Source of the DNA: Lineus longissimus
Taxonomy: Eukaryota; Nemertea; Pilidiophora; Heteronemertea; Lineidae
Assembly (NCBI RefSeq): GCF_910592395.1
Contig: NC_088320.1
Location: 9,300,001-9,364,000 of the forward strand
Direction of reading: 5' to 3'
Length of the DNA: 64,000 bases
Shown: positions 55,651-64,000 of the stretch, in pieces
Layout: each line of letters begins with the position of its first letter
How positions within the stretch are numbered: the first letter of the stretch is position 1
Notes under the pieces: model-generated
Seen by the model: the letters and a program-made list of their open reading frames with translations, nothing else
The model's database searches: none
What the model was told of the DNA's origin: nothing
Program-made: the position numbers and the translations under genes

Positions 55651-56341
55651 TCCGAGGGACCTGATAGGGGCATTGTTTATGAGTGCTGTGTTAGCCAGAG
55701 CTAGCCCTTGATTATTGAAGGGATTTTTCAAATGAATGTGAGCATGGTCTGTCTAAAAGTGCTCTACAACTGCTTGCAATACTTGATGTATCTGAAGAGT
55801 CACTATTGGCATGGCCTATCAAGGAACTGCTCACAGTGCTGAAGCTCCAGCTTGCCTGTCGAGTAAGTGACTTGCCCGAGACCTTGCTAGGAGAAGCACG
55901 CATTTTAAAGTTACAGTAGTGATATTGTGATTGATTTGAGCCATTGGGAAGCCAACATGAAATGTGAAAGCCTATCTGAGTTCTCCTTCTTCTTCTCCCT
56001 ATAAAAAGGGGGCTATTGCTGACTTAGGGACGGGGCATGTTGACATTGCCACATGAGAGATCTATCCGACCAATTGATATACGTTTATATGCAAGCAACA
56101 CAGCACAGGGTCCAGGACCCAATCTCATGAAACGCTTCTAAGCCTAGTTGACAGCTAATTTGGCCTGTAGTTGGCTGTTATCCCTAGTTGCCTTCTAAGT
56201 GTTTTTCATGAAATGTCACTAGGCCTAGTTACATGCTAAGTTGACTGCTAAAGTTAGAGATGATCTGGGGCACCTCTAAATCTCTAGTTGTCAACTATTT
56301 TATCATTTGCCTGACTGGCATCGACGAGAGAACAAGTAAAC

Positions 56342-57382
56342 ATGGCAAGAAGGATATTTGAGCTTGCGGAACTTGTGGAGAGGCGCCACGCTTTACGACG
56401 AGAGCGAGTTTTTAGAGATCGTCGGAATCCTCTGGACATCTTTAGTGACGGGGAATTGCTTCAGAGATACAGATTCTCTCGAAATGGGATCATGTTCATC
56501 ACTGACTTAGTCACCCCACATATTGAGCATCCAACAAGACGAAGCAGTGCCCTACTTCCATATCAACAAGTCCTCATTGCCCTGCAGTATTACGGGACAG
56601 GGACATTCCATAAGGTTGTCGGAGATCCGTTGCAAGTGTCACCGGCAACTGCTAACCGAGCAATCCATCGTGTTTCCAATGCCTTGGCTGGAAGGATAAA
56701 TGATTTCATCAAATTTCCGGAGGGGAATGAATTAGGACCCATTAAGGATGGTTTCTACCAAATGCGACACTTTCCTGGTGTGATAGGGTGTGTCGATGGG
56801 ACTCATGTCTGGATTATCTCACCACATCAAAACGAAGTTGACTATGTGAACAGAAAGGGTTATCATTCGATTAACGTGCAGGTGATGTGTGACCATAGGG
56901 GCAAGTGGATAAATCTAGTTGCTAGATGGCCTGGCTCGGTGCATGATAGCCGAATTCTCAGATCAAGCCAGGTTTGGGACACAATGGAGGCTGGTTTGGT
57001 TCAAGCATTCATCCTTGGTGATAGTGGTTATCCATGTCGCAACTGGTTGATGACACCACTCTTGAATCCAACCACAGCATCAGAGCGTCGATACAATGCT
57101 GCCCATAAGTCTACACGGGTGTTGGTGGAACAAACCATTGGGAGATGGAAGCGTCGCTTTTATCTTCTCCATCTCGAGAGTAGATTGAAAGACCCAGAGA
57201 GTACCTGTAAGGTTATTGCTGCCACGGCTGTGCTGCATAACATTGCAGTGGACCGAAATGAGCCGGATGTTGAGTACCCTGGACCAGTACGAGAGGAGGT
57301 GCGAGCTGAAGACTACCACGGAAATTTTGACATTGCTAATGGACATAGAGCAAGAACGTTGTTGATTCAGAATAGGTTTTAA
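56342..57382 (+). CDS. Harbinger transposase (HARBI1-like DDE nuclease)
   Basis: A 346-residue single-exon protein, the usual length of the family. An N-terminal helical region (FSDGELLQRYRFSRNGI, then LLPYQQVLIALQYYGTG and VSPATANRAIHRV) is a helix-turn-helix-like part. The nuclease core has its catalytic triad at D152 (GCVDGTHVWI), D227 (ILGDSGYP) and E263 (RVLVEQTIGRWKRRF), with HSINVQVMCDHRG and WPGSVHDSRI between. It would cut and join the element ends in the nucleus together with the Myb-like partner. ATG 56342 is preceded by AAACATGG, a good context. No stop or frameshift interrupts it. Confidence 0.92.
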   Translation: MARRIFELAELVERRHALRRERVFRDRRNPLDIFSDGELLQRYRFSRNGIMFITDLVTPHIEHPTRRSSALLPYQQVLIALQYYGTGTFHKVVGDPLQVSPATANRAIHRVSNALAGRINDFIKFPEGNELGPIKDGFYQMRHFPGVIGCVDGTHVWIISPHQNEVDYVNRKGYHSINVQVMCDHRGKWINLVARWPGSVHDSRILRSSQVWDTMEAGLVQAFILGDSGYPCRNWLMTPLLNPTTASERRYNAAHKSTRVLVEQTIGRWKRRFYLLHLESRLKDPESTCKVIAATAVLHNIAVDRNEPDVEYPGPVREEVRAEDYHGNFDIANGHRARTLLIQNRF

Positions 57383-57600
57383 TGGGACTATCTAGACAAT
57401 GATAGTTGACACATCTACATGATGTTATACATATGTTATGTACCAAAAGTAGAACTTCACTGATAGCAGAACTTCACTGCTGTACTAGACTGGTTCCCTG
57501 TCTCTGCCGCTACGATATACACCAAATCTAAGTATAATTACAACTGAAACAAAACACTTCCTTCTTCAGTCTGCAATAGCGATGGTGGGTTTTGATCATT

Positions 57601-58416
57601 TTATAGGCGCTTTAACAGTTTAATTTGCAATTTCAGCTTCTCTTGTTTTAGTACCAAACTCTGACGTTTGATGAGCATGTTCTCCCTTTCTGTTTCAATG
57701 AGACTGTTGTATGCTTCATCTTTCTTTAGCTTCTTGGATGACGTGGGACTGCAGCAGCCCCTGGTAGCCGACTTTGATGAACTTGGCTTAGGCGTATCAA
57801 TTTCATGGACATCGGTTAATAATTCTCCTACATGTACATCACTGCTATCCGATTCTGTAAAGAAAGTGGAACATCACTAAGACTAAACTCCTTTGGAGAC
57901 ACTTGAAAAATTTCAGTTGTAATACTAGTATGAAGTGTTCATCAAGAGAGGTGGATTTTAAAAGGAAGCAAGTGGCTACGCTTAATTATTTTTAGTACCA
58001 AAGTCATCTTGTCCAACCGACTTTGCTGTTACTCCAGACTCGACCCCAGTCAAACCCTGAAACCCCGGAGTATCTGCGCAAAGATCAAGCATCTTCTGTT
58101 GTGCTGGATTTGGCTCTGATGCCGGTTTTCCACCACCTGTTTTTGCTCGTGACTTTTTCTGCTGCTGTGCGATTTCCCGCGACTCTGACTTCAGTTTCGT
58201 CAGCCGAGATTTAAGGTCATCCAATGACCGATTAGTGTCTGGAAATCGGGCACGATGCTGCGTGAGGATGTTTTCCCAGGCCTCTTTCTTCTTCCGATTT
58301 GTGTTTACATCCTTTTGTTTTGCATCTATATTGTCTTTAAATTCCTCGTACTTCTGCGACAGGAAAAGGTTTTCATCCTGGCTGTAATTTGCCTTACGCT
58401 GCCTTTTCTGGGACAT
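57601..58416 (-). CDS. Harbinger Myb/SANT-like DNA-binding protein, two exons
   Basis: Exon 1 is 58416-57999 and exon 2 is 57854-57601 on the minus strand. The join VGQDDF|E|SDSSD keeps frame and gives 223 residues. The N-terminus (NYSQDENLFLSQKYEEFKD, NRKKKEAWENILTQHRARFP, RSLDDLKSRLTKLKSESREI) is a Myb/SANT-like trihelix of the type found in Harbinger partner proteins and in NAIF1. The middle is Ser/Pro-rich. The C-terminus (EAYNSLIETERENMLIKRQS and KLKLQIKLLKRL) forms a coiled coil. In this family the partner binds the element ends and the transposase and brings it into the nucleus. The donor G|GTACTA is weak but the acceptor TTTCTTTACAG is strong. Confidence 0.85.
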
Positions 58417-58899
58417 CTTTACTGTAGGGCGAAAAGCACAGTCTGTCTGTGCAGCACAGTGCTATGATAGACATGAAGATTGCACACAATGTGTAGATTT
58501 ATCCCCATGACTGACCCCTAATGACCTAAATGTCCTCAAAGTCAGCACTCGGCCCATTGAAATTGAAATTGACATGCTGTGGTTTATGTGGTTTGGACGT
58601 CTCTCCACACTTTAGTTAACAACTACTTTTCCTACCTGGCAACTAGTTAGCTGGGTCCCTAGTGTCGTTTCGTGAAAAGAAATTTAGAAGTCAACTAACA
58701 AGATGGCAACTAGTGATTTAGAAGCCAACTAACCCCTAGTATGCAGCTAATTTAGCAGCCTTTCATGAGATTGGGCCCTGGTCTTTGGACAATTGGTTGG
58801 TTTAATTTGTCTCTTTGATATGGCCCCTGTGATATTGCATTAGATTTTCATTGCAATTCATTCTTTCGGCTCATGTGTGGCCATGTCCTTTAGGTCCAC

Positions 58900-61465
58900 T
58901 TCCTATCTCAGCAAGTCAACATAACAACTCAACTTCGGGTATCTGCTTTATTTCGTCTGTCCTGTTCCGACTCACAAGGCCTTCTCCTTATACTCTCATC
59001 TTAGGCATAATATATAGTGGTCACACTGATCAGTAATGGGTATGCCTTACAATTACATAATGCATGGCCTGAATAATAAGATATGTGCAGGACTTCACCC
59101 AGGCAGCCAACATAACCCTTTCGGGCCTATACTATGAATTAATGGGTATAACCGATGACAATGTAGAGGACCTACTGCCTTGAAAACTATCTTACACATG
59201 CAATTGAAGTTACAGCCAATTTATACCTCCCTGCGCTATGTGTATAATGCTAGTTTTAAAGAATATTTGTATGAAAACAATTCGTCCTGCACTGCTCCAA
59301 CATAGTTGTTTTGACGAAACGCATGCATGCGTGTGTATAGTGTACATAGTTTGTCGGGGGAATCCCCATTTGTTTACTTCCGGCCGAAAAGGCCCATGGG
59401 AAATCGTTGCAGAATAATAATATTTTATAGGTCGAAGGTCGGTAAACAAGTTGCTGATTTCGCGGGAAATCGTTAGTTGTTCGGCGCATTCCCGATTTGA
59501 CTGTGAGCCAGTGCAGTCACCGATTTCTGCCCGGCATTTATATGTCGGAGAAGACCTCGTCAGAGGAGAAGAAAAGAGCGGGCAGAGCTCTTTGAGTATG
59601 GTTGTTATATGAATTGTAGATAGTCAAGTGATAGCATGACATGTCTGTAAAATTAGATCTGTGAAATCTGTCACTCAGTGTCAGATATGATATAAACTGA
59701 ATCTTATAATTATATTATACTCAAAAATGGGCGGCCGCCCGTAGATAATATATTCTACGTACATCATTGTACATCAAACCATATAGCATATACAATAGTC
59801 ATGATAGTAACCCATTTCCATGTATAAACATTGGCTGCCCTTTCAAGCCGAAATTAGTTCGGGAGTCAATTGAGTTGATGCTAAAATGAACCATAATAGA
59901 CAGTTGTCAACAAAAACAGTTTGAAGTTTAAAGTTAAAGTTACAAGTTGGATAGTTTAATAGTTTGATTTGAGGCAATATAGGGAGGTTTAGGGTGCAGC
60001 AGTTTAGGCGGGTTAACCCTTTGTGGATCTGGCAGGTCCACTTGTCGTGGAAGTTCATACAGTCGTGTCTAGATGTCGCCACCGTCAGTATAGTCATCCA
60101 CAGATGTCGCCACTTGCCAGTAGCAGTTGTTCGATGTCATCCGCCGTTTGTTGATCGTCGTCAGATGTCGCCACCTGCCAGTCATCGATAGCTACAGATG
60201 TCGCCACCTGTTGATCATCAAGAGTACTAGATGTCGTTCCTGTAAAGCAGATTAGTTATAGATGCTGCTAATGTTCCGTTAGGAGAGACAGTTCCTTCGG
60301 AATTATACAACGTTTTGCGATCTAGTATTAGATTTTATTCGGACGTTCTTCACAGATCTCGGTTCGGGAATGCCAGTCTTTTACTAGATACTAGATCGCA
60401 CTGCTACAATCGGACACTAACCTCAATTTTAATTATAATACGCTTAGCGTGTTACTCATATATGATTTAAGTCCTCAACTTTAGATAAGTGTTTGTGTTT
60501 GTGTGAAGCACCGTCTTCCAAATCCGTTGTTAGTAAATCGTAAATCGTAAATCGTCATATATTAAGGCTTTAAGCCACAATTATAAACAACGCCCTTGGA
60601 GGAGAGATTCTATGAGCGACCCGTCCAGAAGTTGTGCCAGCCAAGAGGATCATCCTACGCCAGATTCGACTCATCCGTGACGGTGCCACTACCTTTGGAA
60701 CGAGATTCGAGTTGAATCTGAAGAAGTCCCACAGATGTGCCGATCCCCTTGACTGTTGGCGGGTGGAAACTTCAATTACTTAAAAGAAAGCTTGCTGGTA
60801 AAAATAGTCCTTTGACTTTATAGATTTTTTAAATAGAAAATACAGTCCTCGTCAAAACAATAGTGTCTTTTCAAGAAATCCAAAATTGCCAATGATTTCT
60901 GGTTGGGAAAATTTTCTGCGTGAAAAGATTATTATTTTGATATTTTGTATCGCGTTTGGGAATAATCCACCGAACTAGGCGTGCTACGAAAGGGGGGTCT
61001 TTGGGTCCTCCCCCAGAAAATTTTGAAAATTAAATTCAGTGAGATGTGTTCTGAGACATTTTCATATGATATTATAGTTTCAAAATTGCCTGAGAGATTG
61101 TCAGTTTCATAGTCCGACGGAGGCATTTGGTACTGAACCAAGACTCCATCACTGACGAGTGTGAACGCATCAATTATGCATACATTGCTAGAAGAGCGGG
61201 ACCCAGATTTGCTGACTTTGATTTGATTGCCAAAGACAGTCTTCCAAATAATGTCACGCTACTACAAACTTGATTTTCATGATCTCGGCTCATTGCAAGA
61301 TATGGAAGAGTGGCATGACGAAAGTAATGACAAAGTTGTGAATAGATCGTCAAACTTATCAAAAGGGATCTAATAACAAATATTTTTGAGCTTGTCGAAA
61401 CGTTAACCAACTTTGCAGCTTGTCTTAGGCAGCTGGCCTACTATATTTGCATGACCTGTCAATCA
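58900..61465. other. Non-coding stretch with irregular short repeats at 60071-60240
   Basis: AGATGTCGCCACCTG-like words occur at about 60071, 60102, 60163, 60195 and (partly) 60229 at irregular spacing. A triple GTAAATCGTAAATC run follows at 60534-60558. This could be part of a retroelement LTR or leader, but I found no second LTR, primer-binding site or gene. Confidence 0.35.
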
Positions 61466-62379
61466 CAGTGTCATTTTATGTCGTTCCTGCACAGGTCAGA
61501 CTTTTGCATGAGTACTCTTATCGGACGCACCTGAGGAAAAATTAATCTATTTATAATAGAAAAATAATTAGCTTTCTCACGTAGCTACACCCAGGCGGTG
61601 CCCAAATACAGCATCTGCCTCGTGAAAGCCGCCATTACTCAGTCCTTTTTCCTCAGCGCATTGTTAAAGACTGTGCCGAGTTTCTCCCATCTATTCAGCC
61701 ATCTGAGGTAATTTTGGGTTAAAGAAGGACCTTCCGTGGATGCCTAACGCAGGAAGATTACCTCTGGACACGGGTGAGATCGTTCTTTTTTCACTTTTCT
61801 CCCCGTTTTGCCTTTGTGAGCGGTTTTTATTCGTCTCTCACAGAAAATTTTCCAGTATCTTCCTGCGCTTCTGGTCACTAACCCTTGCACTTCGCTGCAT
61901 AGCTTTGTGGTTTAGAATTATATGAGGATGGTTTCCGTCCACTCATTATTGACTTCTTTATTATTTTATTCGGGGTTTCCACTGTGTCTTCTGGGCCTCT
62001 CCCTTCGGGGTTTGTGATGGCCTTGTGTCCGGTGTTTCAGGGATTCATAGTCCCCTCCCCGGTTCTTCCCCGGGTCAGGGTTCTGACAAGTCAGCCCCTG
62101 TTGGGTCGGATCTTTCTGCCCCCGGGGGACTTCTCCTTCTCCCGGTGGTTCCGGCGAGAAGTTGAAGAAGTCGGTGCGGAGAGGGCCTAGAAAGCCTGGT
62201 CGGGGGAAGACTTCGTCTCCCCCCTACTCCTCCTCCGCCGGGACCCCCGCTGGTCAGTGGCAAGGTCCCCGGGCTCGAGAGAGGTTTCGCCCTCTCCTGA
62301 CCCCGTCCCCCAGGCTGAGAACTTTCCTTATGGGTGTGTGCCCCCTGGGGAGGGCTTGACGTCGAGCGTCGGTGACCCT

Positions 62380-62961
62380 TTTTCAAGGATTTGTCCCAGG
62401 TTTTCTTGCAAGAACCAGGCGCCGCACACCTTGAGGCGCCCGGTTTTTCTCCCCTCTTTGTGTGCTAGGGTCTCCAGGGATCTCCCGGACAGAACTCTCT
62501 GCCTGGTTTGGGCATTGAAGTTCTATGTTGATAAGACTAAGGAATGTGCCGTTTGCCTCCCCAGGCAGCTCCTCTTTGTGTCTTATCGAGAGGGGTTTAC
62601 TAGGGAAATAGCTGCTGCTACGGTCGCTAGGTGGTTAGTGGCCACCATCCGGCTGGCCTATTCTATGACTATCGTTTCTCCAGAGCTTTGCCGCCTGGGC
62701 ACCATAACGGCCCACGGGATTTTTGCCATCTCTACTTCTTGGGCCGACTATAAGGGAGTGGAGCTAAACGAGGTTTTAGATGCGGCTACGTGGAGTTCCC
62801 ACTTCATTTTCTCCCAGTATCATATGCCCGATTGTTCCAAGTTAACAGACAGTATGCTGTCTCTCGGTCCAATTGTCACAGCTCAGCACATGGTCTCGGT
62901 GTTTCCCTGTCTAGTCCACTCGTCGAATTTCTCTCTCTCCTGGTGTCATCCTCCCCCCTGA
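62380..62961 (+). pseudogene. Tyrosine recombinase C-terminal half, catalytic residues lost
   Basis: One unbroken frame reads VSRDLPDRTLCLVWALKFYV, FTREIAAATVARWLVATIRL, ELCRLGTITAHGIF, WADYKGVELNEVLDAATWSS and FIFSQYHMPD. In DIRS recombinases the H-x-x-R box should have Arg where this copy has a Phe-Ala (AHGIFA), and the nucleophilic Tyr of the YYMRD block is His here (YHMPD). Frame preserved with active-site residues lost suggests simple decay of a deleted copy rather than selection. The N-terminal half with the first Arg is missing. Confidence 0.75.
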
Positions 62962-63377
62962 GTTTCAAAAGAGCAGGGGGGGAGGGACATAGACATTTAT
63001 CCGGGCTGTCATGCCGGCACATTTGCCCCGTCTAGATGTCTTAGGGTTGAGCCGCCTAAGACTCTTGGGAGTTTTTTCCGTGGGTCCCTTTTTTGGGTTC
63101 CCCCCATTTTAAATCGCAGCATTTCTTGTAATTCCACAGTGTACGAAATGTGCTGAGCGTTTACCATGTAAGGTTTTTTCCCCTTCTCTAGGGAAGGGTG
63201 GGTTCCCCAGTTTGGCTCGACTTTGTTTTTTCTCAAAGGGTCTTTTGACCATAAGCCTGGGTTGCCCCCATGCTTATATTTCTTGGTTCCCTTGGTCTCA
63301 CCCGTTGGGTTCTGCTATGCGGCTCTGGAGACAGTTCACTTCACTACATGGAAAGTCAACGTTTATCCACCTTGCTG

Positions 63378-63559
63378 AGTTGTTGGTATTCGATGCAAAA
63401 GTCTGACCTGGGTAGAGTATGAATGACATAAAATTTTCATTTCCTTTGGAAATGTCATTTTATTACTTCATACCTACCCAGGTCAGACATTTTCAAATGG
63501 AAATTTTATGTCGTTCATACTCTACCCAGGTCAGACTTTTGCATCGAATACCAACAACT
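63378..63559. repeat. Long palindrome at DIRS-like end, about 62 bp arms
   Basis: Arms 63378-63439 and 63498-63559 are inverse copies with about two mismatches (GTTGGTATTCGATGCAAAAG on the left, its inverse on the right). The roughly 58 bp centre has a third copy of the ACCYACCCAGGTCAGAC end word and a CATTTCCTTTGGAAATG hairpin. The layout resembles fused element ends, as in the circle-junction region of DIRS elements. Confidence 0.8.
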
Positions 63560-63600
63560 AGGCACCGCCTAGGTGTAGCTAATCGTCTGACATGGGCATT

Positions 63601-63777
63601 TTTCTTTTAAATACACTAATTGCCATGAAGTGTGATATTTTCTGTAAATTTTGAGAGGTTTTATTGTACTTGCCCACGCAGCAGTAACTCTCCTTTATCC
63701 AAGATATTTCCCGTGAAATACTTAAAGCATTGGAGATCACTGCAATTGGAACAATGACAAACAAGAATGTACTTTTT
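63601..63777. other. Short non-coding spacer
   Basis: Nothing recognised between the DIRS-like remnant and the hairpin repeat at the right edge. Confidence 0.4.
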
Positions 63778-64000
63778 GGCTCACCGGAGGGGAGTCCCTA
63801 CCCGTAGTCCGTCATCGTATCCTGTAACTTGAAACATTGTACACAGAACCCCCAGGTCAGGTGACCTCGGACAGTGAATATCAGTCCAATTTGATTCTTG
63901 ACTTTGCCACCAGGGGGCCAGAAGTGGAACCTAAAAAGTGTGATAGCTCTCTAATGAGTGACACGTTTTCGAAAATATTTTCATGATAGATTGTCCTAGC
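63778..64000 (+). repeat. CACCAGGGGGCC repeat family, copy cut by window edge
   Basis: GGCTCACCGGAGGGGAGTC start, then CCCCCAGGTCAGGTGACCTC, TTTGCCACCAGGGGGCCAGAA and AAAAAGTGTGATAGCTCTC, closely matching 50380-50640. Confidence 0.7.

Larger units (their letters stand above)
56112..58781 (+). mobile_element. Harbinger DNA transposon with both genes, apparently intact
   Basis: The ends are CCAGGACCCAATCTCATGAAA and, inverted, CCAGGGCCCAATCTCATGAAA (one mismatch in 21). It carries a plus-strand DDE nuclease gene and a converging minus-strand Myb/SANT-like gene, the two-gene plan of PIF/Harbinger elements. The first and last 200 bp are dense in CTAGTTG/CAACTAG words, plausible binding sites for the Myb-like protein. 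I could not settle the target duplication. Both frames are unbroken, so the copy may be recent or still mobile. Confidence 0.88.
55655..58890 (+). repeat. Dispersed repeat D, copy split by Harbinger element
   Basis: The left part 55655-56114 and right part from 58782 align to the uninterrupted copy at 41835-42430. They meet at AGGGTCC / GTCTTTGGACAATTGGTT. Divergence between the two copies is moderate (many single-base changes), so the family is older than the insertion. Confidence 0.8.
61471..63600 (+). mobile_element. Internally deleted DIRS-like element
   Basis: 61480-62350 matches 3036-3925 of the first DIRS-like element (TGTCGTTC start, GACTTTTGCATG, GGAAGACTTCGTC, CCCTGGGGAGG). At about 62385 it jumps to the equivalent of 7785 (TTTGTCCCAGGTTTTCTTGC) and continues through the recombinase end to GGGTTCCCCCCATTTT. 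Gag, RT, RNase H and the first half of the recombinase are deleted (about 3.8 kb). The left terminal repeat is intact; the right end is rearranged into the palindrome at 63378-63559. It could only move with help. Confidence 0.8.

Overview
The window is eukaryotic, intron-bearing and dominated by transposable elements. The mix is DIRS-like tyrosine-recombinase retrotransposons, a CR1/L2-type LINE, BEL/Pao pol, intron-containing piggyBac, Harbinger, pogo/Tc1-like and Chapaev-like terminal-repeat elements, a tRNA-derived SINE and many dispersed repeats with short hairpins and CGTC-rich microsatellites. Together these fit a marine invertebrate (lophotrochozoan such as a mollusc or brachiopod, or an early deuterostome). 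I cannot name the species from sequence alone. I found no rRNA genes, CRISPR or bacterial operons, and no certain host gene, only a few candidate exons.

Layout. A roughly 3.3 kb repeat family without a recognisable product occurs three times: copy A (1.05-13.76 kb), copy B directly after it (13.76-19.6 kb) and copy C (36.63-39.97 kb). Copy C lacks all the large insertions found in A and B, so it serves as an empty-site reference. It shows that copy A was hit by a LINE 3' fragment (about 2.26 kb), a 5.7 kb DIRS-like element (3.04-8.74 kb), a 2.65 kb TA-flanked terminal-repeat element carrying a split gene for a P2X7-type C-terminal domain (8.81-11.46 kb), a 150 bp miniature relative of that element (11.58 kb) and a TTAA-flanked piggyBac-type foldback element (12.03-13.69 kb) with another element nested in it. 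Copy B was hit by a 3232 bp Chapaev-like element with a 17 bp terminal repeat and a 4 bp target duplication (16.0-19.24 kb).

20-26.9 kb is mostly non-coding. It holds a tRNA-derived SINE, a candidate terminal exon, a four-unit satellite whose units carry RFX/X-box-like palindromes, and a 42 bp in-frame minisatellite. 27.1-34.5 kb holds a five-exon piggyBac transposase (minus strand) cut in its catalytic region by a nearly complete LINE (plus strand). The C-terminal half of a transposase lies beyond the LINE in the opposite orientation. 36.06-36.64 kb is a degraded LINE ORF1 remnant. 43.4-46.3 kb is a decayed BEL/Pao pol next to a 42 bp minisatellite. 48.6-52.5 kb is an array of a dispersed hairpin repeat with a (GTC)n expansion; two candidate host exons of matching phase bracket it (50.0 and 53.9 kb).

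55.65-58.9 kb contains a Harbinger element with both expected genes intact: a DDE nuclease (346 aa) and a two-exon Myb/SANT-like partner (223 aa). It sits inside a dispersed repeat whose uninterrupted copy is at 41.8-42.4 kb. 61.5-63.6 kb is a second, internally deleted DIRS-like element that ends in a 62 bp-arm palindrome and has lost two catalytic residues of its recombinase.
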